Shown here: positions 8,600-16,354 of the stretch, piece after piece
Layout: each line of letters starts with the position of its first letter
How positions within the stretch are numbered: position 1 is the first letter of the stretch
From: JBBDSJ01 sp040905025
Lineage (GTDB): Bacteria; Pseudomonadota; Gammaproteobacteria; Methylohalomonadales; Methylohalomonadaceae
Direction: 5' to 3'
Assembly (NCBI GenBank): GCA_040905025.1
Contig: JBBDSJ010000030.1
Coordinates: 1 to 50,451 of the forward strand
Length of the DNA: 50,451 bases
Notes under the pieces: model-generated
What the model saw: the letters and a program-made list of their open reading frames with translations, nothing else
The model's database searches: none
What the model was told of the DNA's origin: nothing
Position numbers and translations under genes: made by a program

Positions 8600-8821
8600 T
8601 TAAGGGATCAGTCGGCTATACAACAGCTTGGCAATAAGTATTATTAACATCGGTGCCAACAGTCCCAATAGCAAATAAATACCGGCAGACTCCAACTCAC
8701 CGAGGCGGTGTGGCATGGTGATAAACAATGGTGACAACAGCAGGCCGAGCAATATCAAGCCGGCCAGTCGGAACAGATAACGACGTGTGCGTGCCTGATA
8801 TAACCAGTGTCGGGGTTCCAT
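8600..8821 (-). CDS. Small two-helix membrane protein, unknown
   Basis: I do not recognise this 73-residue protein. It has a basic N-terminus (MEPRHWLYQARTRRYLFR), a helix around LAGLILLGLLLSPLFI, a short loop and a second helix around IYLLLGLLAPMLIILIAKLL, then SRLIP. The start at 8821 is chosen because upstream codons in the same frame look non-coding and overlap the peptidase gene. It sits between the S9 peptidase (40 bases) and the antiporter-like gene (4 bases), all on the minus strand, so it is probably a partner of the large membrane protein. Confidence 0.6.
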   Translation of the reverse strand: MEPRHWLYQARTRRYLFRLAGLILLGLLLSPLFITMPHRLGELESAGIYLLLGLLAPMLIILIAKLLYSRLIP

Positions 8822-8861
8822 GATTATACTTTCAACTGATTCGATGTGATCTTGAAAAAAT

Positions 8862-10781
8862 TCATTCCTGATTGGCCGGGGCAGGAAAATACTCGCGCAC
8901 CGTTTCAGGCAACCATTCCCTGCCGGCCAGTATTTGCAATGCCGGCACAGACATATCTTTATCCGCTGCTTCAATCTTGCCGTCGAGGTATTGTGCCAGA
9001 AAAATCTCGGCTATCGCACAAAACGCCAGCCGGTTATCAGGCTGCATCAGACCATGACCTTCGTTAGTAAATAACAGGTAAATCACCGGAATATTACGCG
9101 CCTGCAATGCTGCGACCATGCGATCCGATTCCGCCCGTGGTACGCGCGGATCGTGCGCACCCTGCACCATCAGCAACGGTTTTGTTATTGCAGCAACATG
9201 GTCCAGTGGCGACACATCTGCCAGTGCTGCACGGCCCGCTGCGCTTTCATGATCACCGACACGATAACGGAACATTTCCCGTTCAGATTGCCATTGCGGC
9301 GGAATTGCAGCCAGCAACGAGTTCAATTGTGACGGCCCCATCAAGTCGATACCACAGGCAAATGTCTGTGGACTGAATGCCAGGCCGGCAAGCGTTGCAT
9401 AGCCACCGTAACTGCTGCCCATGATTGCCAGCCGGTCCGGATCGGCGATGCCCTGGGCTACCGCCCAGTCAACAGCATCCAGCAAATCGGTTTGCATGGC
9501 CCGGCCCCACTGGCGGTTACCGGCATTCAAAAATGCCTTGCCGAAACCGGCCGAACCACGGTAATTGACACTCAACACGGCATAGCCACGGTTTGCCAGC
9601 CATTGATGCCACGGCTGATAACCCCATTCATCACGCGCCCACGGACCACCATGCACAAGCAAAATCATTGGCCCTGGCCCGGCAGACTCGGGCCGGGTCA
9701 GATACGCCGTCAACTCCAGACCATCGCGTGCACGTATAGACTGCGGTTGCAGCGGCTCTAGCTGCAGGGCTTCCAGCACACGGCTGTTGCTGAACAAATA
9801 GCGCGATTCCCGCTTGCGCCGATCATAGTGATAGAATCGCGTTGGCGCAGTATCAGCCTGATAGCCGACAATCCAGTGATGATCATCCGGTGTCCGGCTT
9901 GCCAGACTGATATCACCGTGACAACGACCCTGCAAATAATCAAACTCGGCGGCAATACCGGCATCCAGCGCCTGCCATTGCTTGCGCCCGGTATTAATGG
10001 CCAGCGCCAGCGGCATCCGGCTACGCTGGTCAATAATCACATCACAGACATCGGCCTCGTCATGACGAAACAATACTGCCGGTGTTGTCTGGCCCGCCCT
10101 GAGCTGCGCCAGTACAGCCGTATCGGCCAGACGGCTGTCAACCAGATACAGACTGTTGCCGGCGCCGATATCCACGGGCCAGGTCGTCATGCTGTCTTCG
10201 GCCGGAATCGCGAGTGCATGCTCAGGTGTATCCGTATGCAACCAGTACCAGTCACTGCCACCATCGGCGCGGGGCCGCACACCGATACGCGGCTGAAAAT
10301 CGCGATACAGCAACCGCGCAAAACCGGCCGGTACGGCTACCGCGTCACGCTCACCGGTATCCAGGCGTATGCGAAAACAACCACTGGCAGCGGCATCGGC
10401 AGACTGGATCTCCACCAGCACCTGATTCGGATAACGCGGACTGACATCGAGTATGCTGGCGCGCAATTGTTCGCCCGGAGTCAGATCGGCAACCTCACCA
10501 TCGACGCAGGAGACCCGATAGATATGCCAGTTCTCATCGCCATTGCGATCTGCACGATACAACAGCGAGACGCCATCAAACGCCCAGACACAATGGCTGA
10601 TACCACGGCCGGTCTCATGTGTAACCGGGGTGACAGCGTCCGCTGCTGCGATCGGCGCCACGACAATATTCATGACACCTGCAACCGGCGCCAGCCCCGC
10701 AATCTGGCGGCCATCGGGACTCACCAGGGCGAACGCACGCTCCGGGTTGCCAAACAGCTTGCGGCGGGAAATCAGGGTCAT
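8862..10781 (-). CDS. S9 family serine peptidase (acylaminoacyl/dipeptidyl peptidase type)
   Basis: This is a 639-residue prolyl-oligopeptidase-family enzyme with an N-terminal beta-propeller-like region of roughly 370 residues and a C-terminal alpha/beta hydrolase domain. The catalytic serine lies in MGSSYGGYATLAG, the aspartate in GAHDPRVPRAESD and the histidine in NEGHGLMQPDN; the oxyanion-side HGGPWARDEWGY motif is present. No signal peptide is visible, so it is probably cytoplasmic and cleaves short peptides. I prefer the ATG at 10781 (MTLISRRKLFGNPERAF) over one 14 codons upstream, because the family begins with this LFGNPER segment. It is the first gene of a three-gene minus-strand run. 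Confidence 0.88.
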   Translation of the reverse strand: MTLISRRKLFGNPERAFALVSPDGRQIAGLAPVAGVMNIVVAPIAAADAVTPVTHETGRGISHCVWAFDGVSLLYRADRNGDENWHIYRVSCVDGEVADLTPGEQLRASILDVSPRYPNQVLVEIQSADAAASGCFRIRLDTGERDAVAVPAGFARLLYRDFQPRIGVRPRADGGSDWYWLHTDTPEHALAIPAEDSMTTWPVDIGAGNSLYLVDSRLADTAVLAQLRAGQTTPAVLFRHDEADVCDVIIDQRSRMPLALAINTGRKQWQALDAGIAAEFDYLQGRCHGDISLASRTPDDHHWIVGYQADTAPTRFYHYDRRKRESRYLFSNSRVLEALQLEPLQPQSIRARDGLELTAYLTRPESAGPGPMILLVHGGPWARDEWGYQPWHQWLANRGYAVLSVNYRGSAGFGKAFLNAGNRQWGRAMQTDLLDAVDWAVAQGIADPDRLAIMGSSYGGYATLAGLAFSPQTFACGIDLMGPSQLNSLLAAIPPQWQSEREMFRYRVGDHESAAGRAALADVSPLDHVAAITKPLLMVQGAHDPRVPRAESDRMVAALQARNIPVIYLLFTNEGHGLMQPDNRLAFCAIAEIFLAQYLDGKIEAADKDMSVPALQILAGREWLPETVREYFPAPANQE

Positions 10782-10824
10782 GGCAAAAACCTGTGAAATT
10801 GAAATCTGACCAGCATGCGACAAT

Positions 10825-10881
10825 TTGCCTCAAAATTCAGGCCTGACTATACCAGTGTACGTCGCCTATCTCCGGTATAAT
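10825..10881 (+). promoter_or_regulatory. Candidate promoters for the SCO-PCuAC-psd run
   Basis: Two candidates are visible. TTGCCT (10825-10830) is separated by 17 bases from TATACC (10848-10853), a reasonable sigma-70 arrangement. A perfect TATAAT at 10876-10881 in GGTATAATCCCCGCCC lies only 8 bases before the ATG at 10890. If that were the -10 element, transcription would start almost at the ATG, or translation would begin at the later ATG at 10908. Confidence 0.4.
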
Positions 10882-10889
10882 CCCCGCCC

Positions 10890-11549
10890 ATGATTGATAA
10901 CAAACGTATGCTTTATGTCGTCATCGTGCTGATTGGCCTGGCGGCACTCGGTGCCGGGGTCGGCAGCTATCTGGCAAATCAGGCCAACCAGACCGCCAGG
11001 CTCGAAGCGCAGCGTCCAAACGGACTGCTCTGGCCGCAAGTGCGCGATCTGCCCGCGGTCGAATTAATTGACCAGGAAGGCGAGCGCTTTGGCGTCGAAG
11101 ACTTCCGCGGCCACTGGTCGCTGGTTTTCTTCGGCTTCACTTTCTGTCCGGATATTTGCCCGATGACACTCGCCAGCCTGAATGAAATGCAACAACAGCT
11201 GGCGGCGCAGGGCGCTGATATCGACAACCTGCAAACGATCCTGGTCAGTGTCGATCCGGCGCGTGACACACCGGCACGGCTGAATGAATATGTCAGCTAT
11301 TTCAATGAAGACTTTATTGGCGTTACCGGTACCCAAGCCGAATTGCAGACTCTGACACGCAGTCTCGGCGCTGTCTATGTCATTGAGGAACCGGATGCGG
11401 CCGGTGACTATCTGATTGGCCATTCCGCCTCAATTTTCCTGATCAATCCGCAGGGCCAGTTGACCGGCATTTTCACAACACCGCACGAACCCGCCAGTCT
11501 GGCCGAGCGCCTGCGCGGAATGCTCGACTATATAGAGACCAACAGCTAA
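10890..11549 (+). CDS. SCO family copper chaperone (SenC/PrrC)
   Basis: This 219-residue thioredoxin-fold protein is anchored by an N-terminal helix (YVVIVLIGLAALGAGVGSYL) and faces the periplasm. SCO proteins assemble the Cu-A site of cytochrome c oxidase or act as thiol reductases. The copper ligands are visible: CPDIC in FTFCPDICPMTLASL and the distal histidine in IGHSASIFLINPQG. Its stop overlaps the ATG of the PCuAC gene by one base (TAATG), so the two are translationally coupled. The pairing is common and supports a role in oxidase copper delivery. Confidence 0.93.
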   Translation: MIDNKRMLYVVIVLIGLAALGAGVGSYLANQANQTARLEAQRPNGLLWPQVRDLPAVELIDQEGERFGVEDFRGHWSLVFFGFTFCPDICPMTLASLNEMQQQLAAQGADIDNLQTILVSVDPARDTPARLNEYVSYFNEDFIGVTGTQAELQTLTRSLGAVYVIEEPDAAGDYLIGHSASIFLINPQGQLTGIFTTPHEPASLAERLRGMLDYIETNS

Positions 11550-12028
11550 TGAAGCCGCAGCTTAAAAACATACTGGCCGGGTTAATTCTGATAGTCAGCT
11601 TTGGCAACGACGCTGTCCAGGCGGAAGTCGTCCTGCTGGAAGGCTGGATCCAGGAGGCTCCGCCCGGCTCAAGGGTGCTGGCCGGTTATCTGGTTCTGGA
11701 GAATACCGGACCTGCTGATCGGCAGCTGGTAAAAGCCACAAGCCCCTTGTTTGAGCGTGTGGAAATGCATCGCAGTGTAATTGTTGATGATGTTGCGCGG
11801 ATGGAAGCACAGTCCGAATTAACCATTCCTGCCGGCGGCATGCTGGAAATGCGACCGGGCGATTATCATCTGATGCTGTTTGATCCGGACACCCGCCTGC
11901 AGGCAGGCATGGAAGTCGAGCTGTTACTGGTTATGGATGATGATTCACAGCAGCGATACTCCATTGAAGTAAAACGGGCCGGGCGCAAGCATGAGGAACA
12001 TGATCACCATGGACATGATCATCATTAA
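11549..12028 (+). CDS. Periplasmic copper chaperone PCuAC
   Basis: This 159-residue protein has a signal peptide (MKPQLKNILAGLILIVSFGNDAVQAE) and the family copper motif H-X10-M-X21-HXM, matched exactly by H in EMHRS, M in VARM and HLM in DYHLMLF. PCuAC binds Cu(I) and passes it to SCO or directly to cytochrome oxidase subunit II. The tail HEEHDHHGHDHH adds a second, His-rich metal-binding segment. It overlaps its neighbours by one base at each end (TAATG), which makes a tight three-gene unit with SCO and psd. Confidence 0.92.
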   Translation: MKPQLKNILAGLILIVSFGNDAVQAEVVLLEGWIQEAPPGSRVLAGYLVLENTGPADRQLVKATSPLFERVEMHRSVIVDDVARMEAQSELTIPAGGMLEMRPGDYHLMLFDPDTRLQAGMEVELLLVMDDDSQQRYSIEVKRAGRKHEEHDHHGHDHH

Positions 12029-12909
12029 TGCAAGCGACCGGCACAACTCCTGAAATTTCGCGCTGGCAGAAAGTCTGGCAGTACCTGATACCACAACACA
12101 CCCTGTCCGCCCTGCTGCTTTACAGCACCCGCTGGCAACTGCCGATCTGGAAAAACTGGCAAATACGCACTTTTTGCAGGTTCTTCCAGGTTGACCTGCG
12201 TGAAGCCATTGATACTGATATCGATAACTATGATTGCTTTAATGATTTTTTTACCCGCCGCCTAAAGGCCGATGCCCGGCCGCTGGATCCGGATCCGGCG
12301 CATATTGTCTCGCCGGTCGATGGCAGTATCAGTGCCTGCAGTCAGTTGCAGGACATGACGCTGATTCAGGCCAAGGGCTGTGACTATAGCCTGCCCCGAC
12401 TGCTGGGTGGCGATGAGGAACTGGCGCGGCAATTTCGTAATGGCCATTACGCGACATTGTATTTATCGCCGCGTGATTATCATCGTATCCATATCCCGCT
12501 TGACGGCAAACTGCAACGCAGCCTGCATATACCCGGCCGCCGGTTTGCGGTAAACCCCGTCAGTGTGCAAACCATCCCGCGACTGTTTGCGCGAAACGAA
12601 CGACTGGTGAATATTTTTACAACAGCCATCGGGCCGATGGCCGTAATCATGGTCGGCGCATTGTGCGTCGGCAGTATGGCGACTATCTGGGATCAGGACA
12701 TCAAGCCCGCCGGTCGTGGCAACATTGCCGATCACAATTACAGCCATCTCGATGTCAAATTGAAACGAGGCGCGGAACTCGGTCATTTTAATATCGGGTC
12801 GACCGTCATTTTGCTGTTTCCGGAGCACACCATGCAATGGTTGATGCATCTGCGTCCCAGCCAGCAGGTCAGGATGGGAGAAGCTATCGGCAGGATAATC
12901 AAACGTTAA
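12028..12909 (+). CDS. psd: Phosphatidylserine decarboxylase proenzyme
   Basis: This 293-residue pyruvoyl enzyme makes phosphatidylethanolamine from phosphatidylserine at the inner membrane. The self-cleavage site is the GST in HFNIGSTVILLF near the C-terminus, which splits the proenzyme into beta and alpha chains. Conserved stretches include the FNDFFTRRLK segment, SPVDGSIS, LSPRDYHRIHIP and VGALCVGSM. The start overlaps the PCuAC stop by one base. Pairing with copper chaperones is conserved gene order rather than a shared pathway. The gene ends before a mosaic repeat and converges with the nuo operon. Confidence 0.96.
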   Translation: MQATGTTPEISRWQKVWQYLIPQHTLSALLLYSTRWQLPIWKNWQIRTFCRFFQVDLREAIDTDIDNYDCFNDFFTRRLKADARPLDPDPAHIVSPVDGSISACSQLQDMTLIQAKGCDYSLPRLLGGDEELARQFRNGHYATLYLSPRDYHRIHIPLDGKLQRSLHIPGRRFAVNPVSVQTIPRLFARNERLVNIFTTAIGPMAVIMVGALCVGSMATIWDQDIKPAGRGNIADHNYSHLDVKLKRGAELGHFNIGSTVILLFPEHTMQWLMHLRPSQQVRMGEAIGRIIKR

Positions 12910-12934
12910 AGCGGAAGCTTCACAGGAATAACAG

Positions 12935-13018
12935 GGAAGCTCTGGGCAGTGGCGCATGGATGCGCCGGTTACGAAACCAAAGGACGTAATAATTCAGCAA
13001 TGAATTACCAGGGGTTCC
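12935..13018. repeat. Mosaic palindromic repeat, short copy A4
   Basis: This 84-bp copy has the ends GGAAGCTCTG (12935-12944) and GGGGTTCC (13011-13018). Inside are a GGCGCA-TGGA-TGCGCC hairpin (12951-12966), the phrase TACGAAACCAAAGGACGTAATAA that recurs nearly identically at 40828-40850, and an AATTCA-GCAA-TGAATT hairpin (12991-13006). It fills the gap between psd and the DUF2818 gene and ends exactly at the latter's stop codon, where it could act as a shared 3' structure. Confidence 0.75.
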
Positions 13019-13354
13019 TTAACGTGAAGTGCGTGGCCGGCGGCGTTTGGCAAATGGCAGCCACAACTGTCGCCAGATAAAACCCGGTACAGCAAGCACC
13101 ATGAACAGAAACAGGCCTATCGCGTAGAATTCCCATCCCTGTGCATGATTACCACCACTGGCATAACGCTCCAGGCCCAGTGCCAGCAAGCCCACCAGAA
13201 AATAAAGTAACAGCCATTCCAGTAAACACCAGCTGACCGGCTTGCCCTGCTGGCGGGGCGGCAAAACAAACAGGATGCGATCGCTTAACCATGGCAGGTT
13301 GGCCGCGACAACGGCGAGCAGCAGCATCAACCAGACGGCCAGCTCAATCGACAC
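13019..13354 (-). CDS. DUF2818 family membrane protein
   Basis: This 111-residue protein has three predicted membrane helices (LAVWLMLLLAVVAANL, LEWLLLYFLVGLLAL, FYAIGLFLFMVLAVPGFI) and a basic C-terminus (AKRRRPRTSR). It belongs to the DUF2818 family, which regularly follows nuoN in beta- and gammaproteobacteria; its role in complex I is not established. It starts 4 bases after the nuoN stop and is the last gene of the operon. The TAA stop abuts mosaic repeat A4. Confidence 0.85.
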   Translation of the reverse strand: MSIELAVWLMLLLAVVAANLPWLSDRILFVLPPRQQGKPVSWCLLEWLLLYFLVGLLALGLERYASGGNHAQGWEFYAIGLFLFMVLAVPGFIWRQLWLPFAKRRRPRTSR

Positions 13355-13358
13355 GCCG

Positions 13359-14795
13359 TTAACTGCCCAGCGCGTACAGACAAACCGACATCAACAGCCC
13401 CGGACTCAACCCCAGTAAAAGCAAGGCCAGACCATTGCTGCTGATCGTCACGCGCATGGTCAGACTACTGTCCAGTTGCGCATCACTTTCGGCGGCATCG
13501 AAATACATGAGCTTGATCACGCGCAGATAGTAAAACGCACCGACGATTGCAAAGGCCACGGCCACCAGCGCCAGCCAGACATGACCGGCGGCGATCACTT
13601 CCTGCAATACAAACCATTTGGCCCAGAAGCCGAGGAAAGGCGGCACTCCGGCCATTGAGAACATCAGAATCAGCATCATCAGTGCGAGCCACGGGCTGCG
13701 ATCCGACAGACCACGAAAATCGTCAAGCTGGTCGGCCTCCCTGCCATCTGAACCCAGCAGAATAATCATGGCAAAACCACCCATGCTCATCAGCGCATAG
13801 GTCATCACATAAAACATCGAACCAGCGTAGCCGCCGGCAGTGCCGGCTGCCAAACCCAGCAACAGGAAACCGACATGGGCTATAGTTGAATACGCCAGCA
13901 TGCGCTTGATGTTGGTCTGCGCTATTGCCACCAGATTACCCACCGCCATCGACAATACCGCCAGGATCATCAACATCGTTTGCCAGTCTGATACCAGCGG
14001 CGCCATTCCATCAACAAACAGGCGCATTGCCATTGCAAATGCAGCCAGTTTCGGTGCGCTGCCAATGAACAGTGTCACCGATGTCGGCGCGCCCTGATAA
14101 ACATCCGGCACCCACATATGAAATGGCACTGCACCGAGTTTGAAAGCCACGCCGATCAGTATGAATACCAGTGCAAATGACTGTAATACGCGGCCGCCGT
14201 CATCTGCCTGCAAGTGCGCAGCGATAACGGCAAGATCCAGACTGCCACTGAGCCCGTAGAGCATGGACATCCCGTATAGCAGCATGCCCGAGGCGAGCGC
14301 ACCCAGAATAAAGTATTTCATTGCCGCTTCGGCAGCAGCGGATGAGTCACGATGCATCGCAACCATTGCGTACAATGACAACGACAACAACTCCAGACCC
14401 AGATATATCGTCAACAGGTTATGTGCTGATGTCATGACCAGCATGCCAAGCACGGCGGTCAATGCCAGAACAAAGTATTCGCCTTTCAGCAAACCGTGCT
14501 TGCCCAGATATTCGCGCGAATAAATCAATGCCATGATGGCAAACAGACAAATGGTAAATTTGAGCACAACAGACATCGCATCACTGACGAACAGGCCGTC
14601 GAATGCAAATGTTTTTGCCAGCGGCGTCATAAATATAATCAGTAACGCGGTGGCGGCCAGCCCCAGTTGCGCCAGCCAGTACGCTGACCGGTGCTGCGGA
14701 TCATGCCAGATTGTATCGACCAGCAATGCAATACAGGCCAGCGTCAGTAACACAATCTCCGGCAGCAATAATATTAAATCAGCGCTCATGTCCAT
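13359..14795 (-). CDS. nuoN: NADH-quinone oxidoreductase subunit N
   Basis: This 478-residue antiporter-like subunit of complex I forms one of the four proton half-channel modules of the membrane arm. The channel residues are intact: Glu in LGLELLSLSLYAM, Lys in AFKLGAVPFHMWVPD, Lys in APKLAAFAMAMR and Lys in NIKRMLAYSTIAHVGF. A start two codons later (MSADLIL) is also possible. It follows nuoM by 5 bases and precedes DUF2818 by 4, within a continuous minus-strand operon. Confidence 0.97.
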   Translation of the reverse strand: MDMSADLILLLPEIVLLTLACIALLVDTIWHDPQHRSAYWLAQLGLAATALLIIFMTPLAKTFAFDGLFVSDAMSVVLKFTICLFAIMALIYSREYLGKHGLLKGEYFVLALTAVLGMLVMTSAHNLLTIYLGLELLSLSLYAMVAMHRDSSAAAEAAMKYFILGALASGMLLYGMSMLYGLSGSLDLAVIAAHLQADDGGRVLQSFALVFILIGVAFKLGAVPFHMWVPDVYQGAPTSVTLFIGSAPKLAAFAMAMRLFVDGMAPLVSDWQTMLMILAVLSMAVGNLVAIAQTNIKRMLAYSTIAHVGFLLLGLAAGTAGGYAGSMFYVMTYALMSMGGFAMIILLGSDGREADQLDDFRGLSDRSPWLALMMLILMFSMAGVPPFLGFWAKWFVLQEVIAAGHVWLALVAVAFAIVGAFYYLRVIKLMYFDAAESDAQLDSSLTMRVTISSNGLALLLLGLSPGLLMSVCLYALGS

Positions 14796-14800
14796 AGTCG

Positions 14801-16315
14801 TCAGTTCAATTTACCCGGCATAATCTGTTCGATGAGCTGCTCCAGCGTCGGATTCATGATTTCGAATAAGGGTTGTGGCCAGAGACCGAACAACAGTACC
14901 GGGACGGCCAGCGAAACCAGAATCAGCTTTTCACGGCCATTGATATCGGTCAGTTTTGCTACCTGTTCGTTGGCAATATCACCAAACATGACACGCTTGT
15001 ACATCCACAACGTATAGGCAGCACCGAGTATCAAGGTGGTGGCAGCAATAAAGGCGATCCAGAAATTTGCCTGGAAGCTCGCCAGAATAACCAGGAATTC
15101 ACCGACAAAACCGGATGTTCCCGGCAAACCGGCATTAGCCATCGCAAATAACATCATTAAAGCGGCAAACTGCGGCATCGTATTGGCGACACCACCATAG
15201 GCGCTGATTTCGCGACTGTGGACCCGGTCATAAAGTACCCCGACGCACAGGAACATGGCGGCGGATATGAATCCATGCGAGATCATCTGAATCATGCCAC
15301 CACTCATGGCCAGCAACGCACCATCAGCGTCAGTCTGGGTAGCCACCCGGAAAACAACAAAGAAACCAAGCGTAACAAAACCCATATGCGCAATCGACGA
15401 GTAAGCAATGAGCTTTTTCATATCCTGCTGCACCAGCGCCACAAAACCGATATACACCACGGCGATCAATGACAACACAATCATCAGGCCATCAAGCGCC
15501 TGACTCGCATCAGGCGTAATGGGCAGACTGAAACGCAGGAAACCATAGCCACCCATTTTCAACATGATGGCTGCCAGAATGACCGAGCCACCGGTTGGTG
15601 CTTCAACGTGCGCATCCGGCAACCAGGTATGCACCGGCCACATCGGAATCTTGACAGCAAATGCGAGCAGGAATGCGACAAAAATCAGTTTTTGTGCAAA
15701 CAGGGACAATGGCAAGTCATGAAATGCCGCTATTGCGAAACTGCCGGTCTCGCTATAAAGATATAAAAATGCGACCAGCATGAATACGGAACCAAGAAAC
15801 GTATACAGGAAAAACTTGATGGTTGCATAAACACGACGTGGTCCACCCCAGATACCGATAATCAGAAACATCGGGATCAACATGGCTTCCCAGAATACAT
15901 AGAACAATACCGCATCCAGCGCCGCAAATACTCCGATCATTACGCCTTCGAGGATCAGAAATGCCGCCATGTATTGCGCCGGGCGCCGGTCGATAACCTC
16001 CCAGCCGGACACAATGACAAGGATCGTTGAAAATGTGGTCAATAGAATCAGCGGTAATGCAATACCATCAATGCCGAGGTGATAGTTGATATTGAAGGCA
16101 GGTATCCAGTGTGCAAATTCGACAAACTGCATGCCGGGGCTGACTGTATCAAAACCCAGATACAGCAATACCGACAGTAGTGCAGTAATAATGCTGACTG
16201 CCAGAGCCAGGTATTTTGCTGTCAGCCGCTGACGGTCACCGGCGATCAGGACCCAGACGCCACCCAGTATTGGCGCCCAGATCAACAGGCTCAGCAATGG
16301 CAGGTTAGTTGGCAC
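14801..16315 (-). CDS. nuoM: NADH-quinone oxidoreductase subunit M
   Basis: This 504-residue membrane-arm subunit is an antiporter-type proton channel. Key residues are Glu in FYVFWEAMLIPMF, Lys in AVKIPMWPVHTWLPDAHVEAP, Lys in ILAAIMLKMGGYGFLRF and Lys in QQDMKKLIAYSSIAHMGF. Length and motif order are standard. It lies 39 bases downstream of nuoL and 5 bases upstream of nuoN. Confidence 0.97.
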   Translation of the reverse strand: MPTNLPLLSLLIWAPILGGVWVLIAGDRQRLTAKYLALAVSIITALLSVLLYLGFDTVSPGMQFVEFAHWIPAFNINYHLGIDGIALPLILLTTFSTILVIVSGWEVIDRRPAQYMAAFLILEGVMIGVFAALDAVLFYVFWEAMLIPMFLIIGIWGGPRRVYATIKFFLYTFLGSVFMLVAFLYLYSETGSFAIAAFHDLPLSLFAQKLIFVAFLLAFAVKIPMWPVHTWLPDAHVEAPTGGSVILAAIMLKMGGYGFLRFSLPITPDASQALDGLMIVLSLIAVVYIGFVALVQQDMKKLIAYSSIAHMGFVTLGFFVVFRVATQTDADGALLAMSGGMIQMISHGFISAAMFLCVGVLYDRVHSREISAYGGVANTMPQFAALMMLFAMANAGLPGTSGFVGEFLVILASFQANFWIAFIAATTLILGAAYTLWMYKRVMFGDIANEQVAKLTDINGREKLILVSLAVPVLLFGLWPQPLFEIMNPTLEQLIEQIMPGKLN

Positions 16316-16354
16316 TTGTCAGGATTCCTTGCTTCTCATTATTCAAAGTTATAC

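Noticed and set aside
9828..10796. Long open frame (322 codons) on the plus strand opposite the S9 peptidase
   Set aside because: It is antisense to a clearly homologous peptidase and has no recognisable motifs.
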